Positions 10,592 through 24,332 are shown, numbered from the stretch's first letter. The stretch is DNA of 64,000 bases from Glebionis coronaria (GCA_025667525.1 JANFOE010002238.1:1-64000); one strand, 5' to 3'. The notes: generated by a model not told the origin, from the sequence alone. Made by a program: numbers and translations.

Positions 10592-13500
10592 ACAAGGCAA
10601 GCCAAAGAAGAATAGGCAAGGTTCCCTTAAGCAAAGATGGAGCACGGTGGGAGAAAGGATGGTGAGGTGCAAGCATATCTTCATAAGTTCCAAAAATCTT
10701 TCCTTTTATTTCATCAGATGAATATTGAGATGGCTAAAGAATATCGATACTGGGGTCGAACACCTTTTCCTTTAGGGGAAAATAGCACTCAGGCTCAGCA
10801 AAATTTGAAGATGATCCGCGAAGAAAATGCACAACCTCGCCCTCAGAAGGTGGACAAAGAGGTGTTAAATAATACGTGCTGTGGATGTTGGTGTCGTCCG
10901 GTTGCTTCTCCTTTGAAAGTATTTTCTTCAAATCCGAAGTAGGATCAAGACCATAATCATCAAAGTCTAAAGGAGGAGCATCACTCTCATGAGGGAAGTA
11001 TGTATTGAGAAAAGTAGAGAAGTCTTCCTCAAATGAGTAATTATCCAAAGTAGGATTAAGCATGGATGGCGGAGGATCTTCATCATGTGAAGAATCACTC
11101 GAAAGAGTATCGGCCTCATCAAAATCATCATAAGTGGGTATGTCGGGATACTCGGAAGTAAAATCATCATAATCATCTCCATCGAAGCTAGAATCATCAT
11201 CATAAGCATCAAAGATCAGTGGAGAATCATATATGGGTGAAGGTTCCAAATTGGAGAGAGAATCATCCACATCATCTTGAAAAAGTGGATTATCAATGCA
11301 CGAATCGAATAGAGGATTGTTGTAGATGACAAAATCATCGAGCACATTAATCATATTCGCGGATTCTCTTCCAAAGGATTTGCTTGTAAGCTTCCCCATT
11401 TCAAACACTTGTGCATCATCCTCGACTCTTAAAATGAGCTCACATTTATCCACATCAATTAAAGCTCTACCGGTTCTCAAAAATGGGCGTCCAAGTATTA
11501 ACGGAATACGAGGATCCATTGCATAATCAACAACGACAAAGTCGACCGGGAAAGTGAATGTGCCAACTTTAATGAACACATTTTCGGCAATACCAACGGG
11601 GTAAACGAGAGTGCGATTGGCTAGCTCAATAGTCATTTTGGTGGGTGTAAGGTCGGGCAATGATAACTTTTTCCAAACACTTAAAGGCATCAAATTAATA
11701 CTTGCCCCGAGATCGGCTAAGGCAGTAAATTTGTCGGTTTGGTTAAAAGTACAAGGAAGAACAAAATGACCGGGATCTCCAAGTTTCTCCGGAAGTTCTT
11801 TAAGAAGGACGGCAGAACAATTTTCATTTAATCGAGTATTAACAAACTCGGCCATCTTCTCCTTCTTGCTAAGCAATTCCTTAAACATCTTAACATATTT
11901 AGGCATTTGTGCTAGAGCTTCAACAAGGGGAAAAGTGACTGTCATTTCCGAAACTTTCTTCAAATAGTTTGACACTTGAATGTCATCCTTGGTGTGCATT
12001 TTGGTCTTGCCTAAGCGCGATGGATAAGGAATATTGGGTTTGGGTGGTGAAGGTGTAGGTGTAGCAGGTAAAGGTTGAGATGTTGAAGGTTTAAAGGTGG
12101 AAGGTGGGGTTGGTGGAGGATTCGTGGTGGGTACTTCGTCATGACGAGGCGGAGACGGTAATGGTGTACTAATACTAGGTATGGGAGGAGTATGGATAAA
12201 TGGTGGTGGAGGAGGTGTAGATAAAGGGGGCGGGAGAGGTGGTCCTACTAAAGTAACTCCACTACGGGTAGTAATAGCACTCACATTCGCTCGCGGATTG
12301 GTGACGGTGTTTGAAGGTAGAGAACTCGAAGTAGAGGGTTGAGTGGTGGGCAAGAAACTAGCCAGCATATTTTTCAAATCATTCGTTTGATTGCTGAAGG
12401 AGGATTGTATATTATCTCGAAGCTCGGATCTAATGTCATTCCCTTGCTTGGTGATATCCCCTTTCAAATTGATAATTTGGCTCTGTAGATTCTTGATTTG
12501 CTCTCCTTGGGTTCTCATTAAGGCTTCAACATCTTGATTTATGGGTGGGGCTTGTTGAGCGGGTGGATGATAAGGATTAGAAGCTCTATGTGGGATTTGG
12601 TTGCTTCTATTGTAGTTGTTGTTGAGGTTTTGGTTTTGAGGAGAAAAACTGGGTGAAAGATAGTTGTTTGACCCGTAACTTAGCAAATTTCTATCCCCTT
12701 GAGGTCGGGCTTGGTAATTTTCCGGTGAATAATTACCATAAGCCGCATACACGTTTTCCGGATTTCCTTGAGTAGAAGGACAATCAGTGTATGAGTGTGG
12801 ATCGCCGCATGTCTCACAAGGATTGGCGACCGCTTTAACTTGTTGTTGGTTTGTAGCGAGGAGAAAGATATTTTGTTCATTTCGGCCATCATGCGGGTGA
12901 ATTCGGTCATGTCGGGGTTTGCTGAAGTAGAAGAAACATTGACTCTCGGGTTGTTCCTTGAAGAAGCGGAGGAATCCCAATTTTTGTGATGAGTAGTCAT
13001 GTTCTCAATAAGCTCTCTACACTCCTCGGGTCTCCTTTTCATAAATGTGCCACCGGCGGCTGCATTAATCGTATCACGATCTCGAAAAGTCAAACCGTTG
13101 TAGAAAGTATCAATCAATGTGACTGGAAGCATGTTGTGGTTTGGACAACGATCAATCAAGACATTATATCTTTCCCAAGCATCAAAGAGAGATTCATCGG
13201 GGTCTTGCATGAAACCGCTGATTTGATTGCGAAGGCTCGTGACCATGGATGGTGGAAAGTAGCGCGACAAAAAGCGTTGAGTCATATCATCCCATGTATG
13301 AATAGAATTCTTCGGGAGACGATCAAACCCTTTCTCGGTGTGGTGTGATAAAGTATGTGGAAAGAGTTGAAGGCGAAGAACATCCATTGTAGCCCCGGGC
13401 AACTTCATGCTTTGAGTGATAGTAATGAATTTGTCGAGGTGTTTGTTGGCATCATCATCAGGCATTCCGCGGAATGGATTAGTTTGCACTTGCTGAATCA

Positions 13501-13719
13501 TGTGGTCTCCGGAGCCGTGATTTGCATCGGCGCAATCGGTCCTCCTCGTCCAAACATAGTAGGTTGACAAAGATCCTCCATTGTCCGAAGATCGGGTTGT
13601 GGAAGAACATTGTTGTTGTTATTATTGAGGTGCGGTGGATTATTGTTGTTGTTCACACCTGCCATAGCTAAATCTTCTCGAGTCTCGGGCTCTTGATAAG
13701 TAGAAGATCTAGTACGCAT
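10578..13719 (-). pseudogene. gag: Ty3-gypsy gag-protease, unit 2 (two frameshifts, one nonsense)
   Basis: Copy of the gag-protease frame. In addition to the frameshift near 13505-13515 seen in all units, it has lost one T near 12873, splitting the frame into 13570-12680 and 12980-10734, and a Gln codon became TAG at about 10736. It keeps the usual protease flap ILGRPFL, where units 1 and 3 have Leu, so at that site unit 2 looks ancestral. Confidence 0.85.
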
Positions 13720-13769
13720 ACACCTACAAAGGCAAAAGAAAACAATACCAAACGCAAAGACAATAAAAG

Positions 13770-14392
13770 TAAAGATTGACAATAATTAAAGGAAACTTAC
13801 TTGAAATTAAAGGTATTTAAGGTGCAAGACAATTAATTAAATGACATGTAATTAAATGTGCAAGGTAATTAAAATGGAATAACTAGTGTCACTCTAGCCA
13901 ACAAAACTAATGAAATGAAAATGAATCCTATTTATAGGAGATTAGGGAGGTGCTTGGAGGAAGCTTCCTCCCCTCTTTCTTCCTTCTTTAATTGCATCAT
14001 TAAGTCCTTAATCTTCTTAGTTCTTCGACTTTAATGACTTTGTCTCGGGATTTCTTTAAACTCGTCTTGTAATTCTTCAATAAATTAGACTTGAGTTCTT
14101 CGGCTTTTAGTAAACTTCCGTCTTTTGACTTTTTCTTCGATAAATCTTTAGAATTGATCTTGGGCTTCCGTTTTTTTTTGCACTCTTGATTTCCCGACTT
14201 CGTCTTTTGTCTTTTTCTTCGATAAAAGCTCGTGAATGCCCGTGTTTTCTCCCCTTTTCACAATTTCGTCCTAAATCACAACAAAAACACAAACCACGCA
14301 TAATTCCGACATTTATGACATAAAATATACGTTTTGGCTCGGTTATTATTGTAGTTAAGTGGTAAAAAGGATGGGTGTTTACACACCTATCA
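13770..14392 (-). mobile_element. Gypsy 5' LTR and leader, unit 2
   Basis: Copy of the LTR region with the presumed start at 14392 and the TATA box at 13928-13938. Inner boundary approximate. Confidence 0.55.
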
Positions 14393-14429
14393 AAGCCCAA
14401 TACGTATTGGTATTTTATGTTCCAAAAAG

Positions 14430-14565
14430 CTGTAAAGCCAAATAAAAAATAAGAGAAACAAAAAGTGCCAACTGGGTTTCGAACCTCTGACCTTGCACAC
14501 AGACAACACGCAACAAAATTCCTTTTACCATCTACTCTACAAGAATATCTTGTCAACCTTCCCTT
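14430..14565 (-). repeat. tRNA-like (SINE-like) segment, unit 2
   Basis: Copy of the box A/box B segment described for unit 1, with the same spacing. Confidence 0.3.
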
Positions 14566-14862
14566 TTAATTATCTTTTATAGGAATTTAATTTCGTCTTA
14601 TTTTATTTTTTATAAGCCCTTTATAGCTAAATTCGTTCTACAATTTTTTTGTCTAACTCTTTGTTCGTTTGTACTTCTTCATATAGGTTAGACATGAGTA
14701 GATTCATTTTTTTATTTTTATTAAACCATTACTTTACCTTTCATTTAAACGTAACTTTCCCTTTTGTATTATTTTTAAATCCTAAGTTTTTGTTGAATAA
14801 ATATTGTACAATTAGTTTTTTATTCTTTTAAGCACGGTGTATTTTCAAAATAGTTTGTATTT
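14566..14862. other. AT-rich spacer, unit 2 (microsatellite deleted)
   Basis: No gene. The spacer ends at the deletion junction near 14870, where the sequence corresponding to 4699 in unit 1 jumps to that corresponding to about 5488. TTTAA is shared by both edges. Confidence 0.85.
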
Positions 14863-15455
14863 TTAGTTTAACCAAACCCTTGCAGCATAATTTTCTTTGT
14901 TGAATTCCCTCAACACCTTGTTATCCAAGCATAAGAGTAAAGCACCGTGTGCTTTCTTATAGACATCCATCTTCAATGCCGCAGTCTTATCAGCGTCTAT
15001 CATGGTATCCGATAATGGGTCTAACGCAGCCTCCCAACCATGTTGGATTAACAGACACCGCATCTTCACACGCCACAACTCGAAGTCTAGGGATGAGCAT
15101 TTCGTCCCGAATCCCGAAACCAAACCGAAACCGTACCGATTCCCGGTACCCGAATCCCGTTCGGTACGGTACCAATACTAAGAAATAAGGTGAAAAAATC
15201 GATACCACTAATTCGGTAGGACCGGTACCAAATCAGGAAATTCCCTAAAAAACGGGAAATTCCCGAATTCCCGGTACCGGTACCGATATCCGAATCCCGT
15301 TCGGTACGGTACCGGTACCATTAATTTATCTTCGGGAAAAATTCGGTACCACTAATTCGGTACGGAATCGGTAAGGTACCGGTACCGTGCTCATCCCTAC
15401 TGAAGTCATTAGACCAGTCGAATTTTTTAACGTCAAACTTCGCTATCGACGACAT
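14863..15455 (-). pseudogene. gag: Ty1-copia gag, unit 2, truncated by deletion
   Basis: Start codon at 15455, then the MITE (15088-15399), then the gag core only as far as ARVWL (near 14870). The unit-2 deletion removed about the last 120 codons that units 1 and 3 still have. Confidence 0.82.
15088..15399. mobile_element. hAT-type MITE inside copia gag, unit 2
   Basis: 312-bp copy of the TAGGGATGAGCA-ended MITE at the same position as in units 1 and 3, so it was there before the duplication. Confidence 0.8.
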
Positions 15456-15677
15456 ATTCTTTCACCCTTGTTGCTACCTTCTTGAAAATCAATTTAATTA
15501 GGAACCCTAAACCTTCGACTTCGAACAAGTAAACCGAATCGTAAACTTGAAACCTAAGTGAACCACGATCAAAACTTAAACCACAAAAAAACCCGCAAAA
15601 AAACCTTAGATTTTAGTCGACTTTTAAAAACGTAAAAATCGATACATCGAAGTCGATTTATGTTAACATAAACCAAA

Positions 15678-15824
15678 GAGTTAAGTACATTTTTGGTCCC
15701 TATGGTTTGTCGGGTATGACGGTTTTGGTCCAAAGGTTTATAAAGTAACAGATCCAGTCCTATTTTGCTCGACCCGTAACACTTTTGGTCCCAAACGTTA
15801 GTTGACTAACTTTGACTGTCAAAT
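15678..15824 (+). repeat. MULE left terminal inverted repeat, unit 2
   Basis: Copy of the GAGTTAAGTACA terminal repeat, again preceded by TAAACCAAA. Confidence 0.75.
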
Positions 15825-16607
15825 GTGAGGGTATATGCGTCCTTTGCTAATATATTAAAAAATCTTTTTTAATTTTCCTATACATAAATTCATCTCAGCA
15901 TATCTGTATTTATCTTCACCATAAACTAAGCTACTAACCTTTTACCAACAACAAATCTTTAACCAAGGAAACTCTAGATATGCCATTATTTAATATTCTT
16001 TTTTTGTAAAATACGAATCATAAAACATATAAGGGCTTCAAAGAATATAAGCTTGAGATCAAGACAGTAGTCTCGGTAAGCTTTGCTTTTTTGGTGGCTA
16101 TGTGGTGGCGCCGGTGGTTTATGTGGTGTTGGTGATCGCAGTTTCCAGGTGGTGACGGGAGGCCGGGGGTTTATGCAAATAACCTTTTTTCCAGTCAAAC
16201 ATGCACCCTCACCACATCATCATAACACAAGCTAGAGCTTGTCAGATCTAACAGAAGAGAAATAAAACCCTCCAAATATGGTGGTGGTTCATTTTCTACA
16301 ATGCTTCTTGATTTGATGTTTGACAATAATTGCTAATGGAAGGACCGGAGCACAGGATCCGTTCGACAAGCATCTTGGTACGATGTTAGACCTGGGTCGA
16401 ACTCGATATCCGTGGTTGATGGAGTTGGTGTTCGGCTAGTGCTTGAGATACAACCCATTGCTTCAAGTTGTATTAGAGGATGGATAAAAAAGTGTGTAGC
16501 TTAATATTACCAATAATCGAGCTTTGAATATATAAGTTAAGTGTCAGACTTGCGAATTTTTAATTTGAGATATTTTTAATCCTTTTTGTATAAACAGTTT
16601 ATGTTAT
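15825..16607 (+). mobile_element. MULE interior and LINE 5' untranslated region, unit 2
   Basis: Noncoding; equivalent to 6439-7226, without the extra GAGTTG. Confidence 0.5.
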
Positions 16608-19600
16608 ATGGGGGCTACATATGTGAATGCTACTAGTGGTTGCTATAATATTATCAACACAAGTAAGTCTTCGAATTTTAATTTTGTGAAGGTTGACAAG
16701 TCTTATGTGGGGGCTAATATTACTATGCCTCGAAAAGTTGTTAAAAATGTGAGTGCTAGATTTTAACACACCCTCTACGGATATTTTATTGGTAAAAGGT
16801 TGGCTTTTCCGGTGGTGGAATACTTTGTGAAGAATAATTGGGCAAAGCATGGATTGAAACGTATCATGATGAATGAAAAAGGCTTTTTCTTCTTCAAATT
16901 TGATTCAAGATCTGGCCTTGAAAAGATTTTAGAGGATGGACCTTGGATGATTCGAAATACGCCAATTGTTCTTAAAGAATGGACTTTGAATACTAGTTTG
17001 CTTAAGGAGGACATGAAACGAGTTCCTGTTTGGATTAATTTTTTTTTTGGTAAAGGGAGTTACCCCGGTAAATATATTGACCAAAAAAACAAAGTTAAGT
17101 ACAAATGGAATACGGCTGAAATACCGTATTAACCTCAAGCCAAGAGCTTGATCAACAAGTGCTTATGACAGGCCATAAACACAGCAACACTAAGCTAACA
17201 TTACAAATCAAAAACTAGTGTAATAAACAGCATTAGCAAACTCCAATAAGAAGAAATCTTGGAACCAAGCGACCACCCCACAACACCAGCAGCAGCATAA
17301 TGGGAGTAAAGGATCCAGATAAGGCTGCCTCCTTAAAAAACCTTTTCGAGAAAAATCATGTCGGAAAAACCCCAAAAAGGAAAAAAGAGTACAACCCTTA
17401 CCCGGTACCCCCATCATGAGAAACACTTGAAGACGGAAGTCTCCACCGATCCAAAATAGCCAAAGACCGTGTAGTCATCTTCTTGAATCTGAAAGTAATA
17501 AGCTTGAGACGAATAGTAGAAATAATAATACTAACAAGTTTATCCACAGAAAGCTGTTTCCTTTGAACAATCTAGCATTCCGTTCCATCCAAATAAAGTA
17601 TACAATAGCCGCAACAACCAGACGAGCAATAATACTAGTAGTAGATTTTCCATCTGATATTTGTATAAGAAATGCCAAAACATCATTCAAACGAGGAGGA
17701 ATGGAATCCATGCCACAAAGTACCCTAATATGCGTCCACACCTGTGAAGAATAACAACACTCAAAAAACAATTGAGAATGAGAATCGGGAGTGACTTTGC
17801 ACAAAGGACACCGTAGCAGACTTAAATCCACAGCAGGTCCAACATCCCATTGCCGCAACCGATCCTGAGTCTTTAGTTTCTGCTTAACAACAAGCCACAT
17901 ATGCACCGAGTGTCGAGGAATACAATGGGAGAACCAAACAACATGGTACCAAACCACATCCTAACGTCTGGTTCGCAGCGTATCCCAAGCCAGAGCCATA
18001 GAAAATGGCTGCAAAGAACCACCACCATCACGCCAAACAAGAGAATCCGGTCGCCCCTCCCCTAGAGCAGGAACAGAAATAGAGACGACAGCAGGAAATC
18101 TGTCCACCCAATCAGTCGGCCATTTCCAGGCGTTGTTCTCAATCAAGTCAGCAACAGTATCCTGAAGGGTAAAACCTGACCTAACAATATTGCGTACCGT
18201 AAGAGTATCACGTAATCGACACTCAGCAGCCCACCTATCAAACCACATAGACGCAGATTTACCATCATGAAGCCTATACCAAATAAACGGCCGCACGCAT
18301 GTCCTAAGCTGAAGAAGCTTACGCCAACCCCAACTTACATCACCAATATAAGGAACATCCCGAAAGCTCCTACCCCTTAACTTATACGAATGTATCCATT
18401 GAACCCATAATGATTCCTTACGCGTTAGAAGGGACCAAATATGAGAGGTAATAAGAGCAAAATTAAAATCATCAAGCCTCCTAATACCAAGACCGCCCTC
18501 ACTTTATGGAATGCACACATCCTCCCACGCCACCTTTGCTCTCCCCTTTTTCATCTCACCTTGACACCATAAAAAGTTCCTCAAAAGCTGCTCAAGATCA
18601 TGAATAATCCGAACAGGCAGAATAAAAACTGAAGCCCAGTACAAGTGCATAGATGATAACACATATTTAACAAGTTGAAGTCTCCCTACAGTAGATAGAA
18701 ATTTGTTACGCCAATTCTGGACCCGACTCTCCAACTTTTCCACAAGAACTTTGCAATCCCTATAAAGCAGTCTGGAAGATATAAGAGGAACCCCAAGATA
18801 ATGCACTGGCAATGTGCCTTCCGGCATAAGATCCAGAATACTAGCTTTCACATCAGGTGGAACATTACAAAAGAAAGTTGTACTCTTAGAAAGTTGTTTG
18901 GATTAAATTCCATGATGTTCCGATGGAAGTATTTGATGAGGAAGGTATTAGCATTATTGGTTCTTATGTTGGTATGCTTATCATAATGGATTCGTATACC
19001 TCTACGATGTGCAAAGAGTAATGGGTTCGATGTAGTTTTGCTAGGTGCCTTATTGAGGTAAGTGCTGATGAGCCTTTAAAGGAGAAAATTACTCTTGCTA
19101 TCCCTCAAATTGACGATGATAATTTCTCTAAGGCAACAATACGTGTGGAATACGAATGGAGACCTCCTAGGTGTATGAAATCTAACGTGTTTGGCCATAC
19201 ACTTGACTCGTGCCCTCTTACTGTTGCTATGAAGAAGACTAATCCGGTGTCTACTAAAACTACTCAGGAGGATGGATTTCAAGAAGTGCGTGGTAGGAAA
19301 CGTAATAACAAAATTATAAACCAGATTCTGAAGGGCGTGCCTTTAGGGAAAGGGTTTCAAATGGGTACTAATTTTAAATACAAGCCTAGAGCTTCGACGT
19401 CGAGACCTGCTGGTGCTAAGGTGAATCTAGGTAATCAGAAATTGAATACTAATGAAGTTGATAAGAAGAAAAAGTCTACATCTCCCATCCAAATTTCCAC
19501 ATCTAATGCATTTGGTGCACTTCAACTTGATGCTAATGATCTGGAGGGTATGGAAGTGATGACGAGGACGAGGTGGTGGAAAATATATATGATGAATCGG

Positions 19601-19662
19601 TTAATGTGTTTAATAACTCTAAAGGGGAAAGCACTCCTCTTGATACGGTGCTCAATGTTTAG
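16608..19662 (+). pseudogene. LINE ORF1, unit 2
   Basis: Same architecture as unit 1: start at 16608, the shared nonsense codon near 16764, DUF4283 interrupted by the antisense LINE, a knuckle lacking one cysteine, and stop TAG at 19660-19662. It lacks the private unit-1 lesions: the frame through the first half of DUF4283 is open (16800-17038), and the codon that is TAG in unit 1 is CAG here, leaving an open C-terminal part from 19145. Confidence 0.82.
17039..18894 (-). mobile_element. Nested 5'-truncated LINE in antisense, unit 2
   Basis: 1856 bp, flanked by TGTTTGGATTAA at 17027-17038 and 18895-18906. Same coding remnants as in unit 1: reverse transcriptase end (18851-18504), linker (18296-17961) and zf-RVT domain (17957-17475). 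Confidence 0.9.
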
Positions 19663-19922
19663 TCTAGCATCTTGGAATAAGGGGCTTGAACCAATCCCCT
19701 AAACAAAAGGAGGTTCGTCATGTTATTAGGGAGAATAATTTAACTGTATGTGCGATTCTCGAATCGCATGTGGATGCTTCATGTGTTTATGATGTTTGTC
19801 AGAAAATTTTCCGTGGATGGAAATGGACTTCTAATGGTTCTATTTGTTCTAAGGGCACTCTTATTATTTTAGGATTGAATGATGATAACGTGGATCTTAT
19901 GGTTCTTTCTCAAACTAATCAA
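19655..19922 (+). pseudogene. LINE ORF2 5' fragment, unit 2
   Basis: Endonuclease N-terminal fragment from ATG 19655 to the GTTATT junction at 19923. The early frameshift is shared with the other units. Confidence 0.8.
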
Positions 19923-19973
19923 GTTATTATTGTAATTAAGTAGTAAAAAGGATGGGTGTTTACACAACTATCA
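19923..19973 (-). mobile_element. Gypsy 3' LTR fragment at the unit 2/3 junction
   Basis: Third occurrence of the LINE-to-LTR junction, at the identical base. Confidence 0.6.
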
Positions 19974-22900
19974 ACAAGGCAAGCCAAAGAAGAATAGGCA
20001 AGGTTCCCTTAAGCAAAGATGGAGCACGGTGGGAGAAAGGATGGTGAAGTGCAAGCATATCTTCATAAGTTCCAAAAATCTTTCCTTTTATTTCATCAGA
20101 TGAATATTGAGATGGCTGAAGAATATCGATACTGGGGTCGAACACCTTTTCCTTTAGGGGAAAATAGCACTCAGGCTCAGCAAAATTTGAAGATGATCCG
20201 CGAAGAAAATGCACAACCTCGTCCTCAGAAGGTGGACAAAGAGGTGTTAAATAATACGTGCTGTGGATGTTGGTGTCGTCCGGTTGCTTCTCCTTTGAAA
20301 GTATTTTCTTCAAATCCGAAGTAGGATCAAGACCATAATCATCAAAGTCTAAAGGAGGAGCATCACTCTCATGAGGGAAGTATGTATTGAGAAAAGTAGA
20401 GAAGTCTTCCTCAAATGAGTAATTATCCAAAGTAGGATTAAGCATGGATGGCGGAGGATCTTCATCATGTGAAGAATCACTCGAAAGAGTATCGGCCTCA
20501 TCAAAATCATCATAAGTGGGCATGTCGGGATACTCGGAAGTAAAATCATCATAATCATCTCCATCGAAGCTAGAATCATCATCATAAGCATCAAAGATCA
20601 GTGGAGAATCATATATGGGTGAAGGTTCCAAATTGGAGAGAGAATCATCCACATCATCTTGAAAAAGTGGATTATCAATGCACGAATCGAATAGAGGATT
20701 GTTGTAGATGACAAAATCATCGAGCACATTAATCATATTCGCGGATTCTCTTCCAAAGGATTTGCTTGTAAGCTTCCCCATTTCAAACACTTGTGCATCA
20801 TCCTCGACTCTTAAAATGAGCTCACATTTATCCACATCAATTAAAGCTCTACCGGTTCTCAAAAATAGGCGTCCAAGTATTAACGGAATACGAGGATCCA
20901 TTGCATAATCAACAACGACAAAGTCGACCGGGAAAGTGAATGTGCCAACTTTAATGAACACATTTTCGGCAATACCAACGGGGTAAACGAGAGTGCGATT
21001 GGCTAGCTCAATAGTCATTTTGGTGGGTGTAAGGTCGGGCAATGATAACTTTTTCCAAACACTTAAAGGCATCAAATTAATACTTGCCCCGAGATCGGCT
21101 AAGGCAGTAAATTTGTCGGTTTGGTTAAAAGTACAAGGAAGAACAAAATGACCGGGATCTCCAAGTTTCTCCGGAAGTTCTTTAAGAAGGACGGCAGAAC
21201 AATTTTCATTTAATCGAGTATTAACAAACTCGGCCATCTTCTCCTTCTTGCTAAGCAATTCCTTAAACATCTTAACATATTTAGGCATTTGTGCTAGAGC
21301 TTCGACAAGGGGAAAAGTGACTGTCATTTCCGAAACTTTCTTCAAATAGTTTGACACTTGAATGTCATCCTTGGTGTGCATTTTGGTCTTGCCTAAGCGC
21401 GATGGATAAGGAATATTGGGTTTGGGTGGTGAAGGTGTAGGTGTAGCAGGTAAAGGTTGAGATGTTGAAGGTTTAAAGGTGGAAGGTGGGGTTGGTGGAG
21501 GATTCGTGGTGGGTACTTCGTCATGACGAGGCGGAGACGGTAATGGTGTACTAATACTAGGTGTGGGAGGAGTATGGATAAATGGTGGTGGAGGAGGTGT
21601 AGATAAAGGGGGCGGGAGAGGTGGTCCTACTAAAGTAACTCCACTACGGGTAGTAATAGCACTCACATTCGCTCGCGGATTGGTGACGGTGTTTGAAGGT
21701 AGAGAACTCGAAGTAGAGGGTTGAGTGGTGGGCAAGAAACTAGCCAGCATATTTTTCAAATCATTCGTTTGATTGCTGAAGGAGGATTGTATATTATCTC
21801 GAAGCTCGGATCTAATGTCATTCCCTTGCTTGGTGATATCCCCTTTCAAATTGATAATTTGGCTCTGTAGATTCTTGATTTGCTCTCCTTGGGTTCTCAT
21901 TAAGGCTTCAACATCTTGATTGATGGGTGGGGCTTGTTGAGCGGGTGGATGATAAGGATTAGAAGCTCTAGGTGGGATTTGGTTGCTTCTATTGTAGTTG
22001 TTGTTGAGGTTTTGGTTTTGAGGAGAAAAACTGGGTGAAAGATAGTTGTTTGACCCGTAACTTAGCAAATTTCTATCCCCTTGAGGTCGGGCTTGGTAAT
22101 TTTCCGGTGAATAATTACCATAAGCCGCATACACGTTTTCCGGATTTCCTTGAGTAGAAGGACAATCAGTGTATGAGTGTGGACCGCCGCATGTCTCACA
22201 AGGATTGGCGACCGCTTTAACTTGTTGTTGGTTTGTAGCGAGGAGAAAGATATTTTTGTTCATTTCGGCCATCATGCGGGTGAATTCGGTCATGTCGGGG
22301 TTTGCTGAAGTAGAAGAAACATTGACTCTCGGGTTGTTCCTTGAAGAAGCGGAGGAATCCCAATTTTTGTGATGAGTAGTCATGTTCTCAATAAGCTCTC
22401 TACACTCCTCGGGTCTCCTTTTCATAAATGTGCCACCGGCGGCTGCATTAATCGTATCACGATCTCGAAAAGTCAAACCGTTGTAGAAAGTATCAATCAA
22501 TGTGACTGGAAGCATGTTGTGGTTTGGACAACGATCAATCAAGACATTATATCTTTCCCAAGCATCAAAGAGAGATTCATCGGGGTCTTGCATGAAACCG
22601 CTGATTTGATTGCGAAGGCTCGTGACCATGGATGGTGGAAAGTAGCGCGACAAAAAGCGTTGAGTCATATCATCCCATGTATGAATAGAATTATTCGGGA
22701 GACGATCAAACCCTTTCTCGGTGTGGTGTGATAAAGTATGTGGAAAGAGTTGAAGGCGAAGAACATCCATTGTAGCCCCGGGCAACTTCATGCTTTGAGT
22801 GATAGTAATGAATTTGTCTAGGTGTTTGTTGGCATCATCACCAGGCATTCCGCGGAATGGATTAGTTTGCACTTGCTGAATCATGTGGTCTCCGGAGCCG

Positions 22901-23102
22901 TGATTTGCATCGGCGCAATCGGTCCTCCTCGTCCAAACATAGTAGGTTGACAAAGATCCTCCATTGTCCGAAGATCGGGCTGTGGAAGAACATTGTTGTT
23001 GTTATTATTGAGGTGCGGTGGATTATTGTTGTTGTTCACACCTGCCATAGCTAAATCTTCTCGAGTCTCGGGCTCTTGATAAGTAGAAGATCTAGTACGC
23101 AT
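19960..23102 (-). pseudogene. gag: Ty3-gypsy gag-protease, unit 3 (one frameshift)
   Basis: Like unit 1, a 997-codon open frame (22953-19960) preceded by the MRTRSS start at 23102 in another frame. It shares the unusual Leu in the protease flap with unit 1. Small differences include Gly for Asp in the GMPDDD motif and Asn for Lys in the RLPKNS motif. Confidence 0.85.
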
Positions 23103-23152
23103 ACACCTACAAAGGCAAAAGAAAACAATACCAAACGCAAAGACAATAAAAG

Positions 23153-23774
23153 TAAAGATTGACAATAATTAAAGGAAACTTACTTGAAATTAAAGGTATT
23201 TAAGGTGCAAGACAATTAATTAAATGACATGTAATTAAATGTGCAAGGTAATTAAAATGGAATAACTAGTGTCACTCTAGCCAACAAAACTAATGAAATG
23301 AAAATGAATCCTATTTATAGGAGATTAGGGAGGTGCTTGGAGGAAGCTTCCTCCCCTCTTTCTTCTTTCTTTAATTGCATCATTAAGTCCTTAATCTTCT
23401 TAGTTCTTCGACTTTAATGACTTTGTCTCGGGATTTCTTTAAACTCGTCTTGTAATTCTTCAATAAATTAGACTTGAGTTCTTCGGCTTTTAGTAAACTT
23501 CCGTCTTTTGACTTTTTCTTCGATAAATCTTTAGAATTGATCTTGGGCTTCCGTTTTTTTTGCACTCTTGATTTCCCGACTTCGTCTTTTGTCTTTTTCT
23601 TCGATAAAAGCTCGTGAATGCCCGTGTTTTCTCCCCTTTTCACAATTTCGTCCTAAATCACAACAAAAACACAAACCACGCATAATTCCGACATTTATGA
23701 CATAAAATATACGTTTTGGCTCGGTTATTATTGTAGTTAAGTGGTAAAAAGGATGGGTGTTTACACACCTATCA
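23153..23774 (-). mobile_element. Gypsy 5' LTR and leader, unit 3
   Basis: Copy of the LTR region; presumed start 23774, TATA box at 23311-23321. The T-run near 23553 is two bases shorter than in the other units. Confidence 0.55.
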
Positions 23775-23809
23775 AAGCCCAATACGTATTGGTATTTTAT
23801 GTTCCAAAA

Positions 23810-23945
23810 AGCTGTAAAGCCAAATAAAAAATAAGAGAAACAAAAAGTGCCAACTGGGTTTCGAACCTCTGACCTTGCACACACACAACACGCAACAAAA
23901 TTCCTTTTACCATCTACTCTACAAGAATATCTTGTCAACCTTCCC
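23810..23945 (-). repeat. tRNA-like (SINE-like) segment, unit 3
   Basis: Copy of the box A/box B segment; box B at 23857-23867. Confidence 0.3.
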
Positions 23946-24283
23946 TTTTAATTATCTTTTATAGGAATTTAATTTCGTCTTATTTTATTTTTTTATAAGC
24001 CCTTTATAGCTAAATTCGTTCTACAATTTTTTTGTCTAACTCTTTGTTCGTTTGTACTTCTTCATATAGGTTAGACATGAGTAGATTCATTTTTTTATTT
24101 TTATTAAACCATTACTTTACCTTTCATTTAAACGTAACTTTCCCTTTTGTATTATTTTTAAATCTTAAGTTTTTGTTGAATAAATATTGTACAATTAGTT
24201 TTTTATTCTTTTAAGCACGGTGTATTTTCAAAATAGTTTGTATTTTTAGTTTAAAAAGTTTATTTTCAGTTATATTTTCAAAA

Positions 24284-24330
<47 letters not shown>
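23946..24330. repeat. AT-rich spacer and left part of (TA)n, unit 3
   Basis: Noncoding; ends with (AC)n then (TA)n up to 24330, where a foreign element begins. Confidence 0.85.

Positions 24331-24332
<2 letters not shown>

Larger units (their letters stand above)
10541..19922. repeat. Tandem array unit 2 (9382 bp, internally deleted)
   Basis: Second complete unit, same order and orientation as unit 1. It is 789 bp shorter, because everything between about 14870 and the middle of the copia gag is gone, including the (TA)n microsatellite. It also carries its own one-base deletion in gag near 12873 and a gag nonsense change near 10736. Confidence 0.93.
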
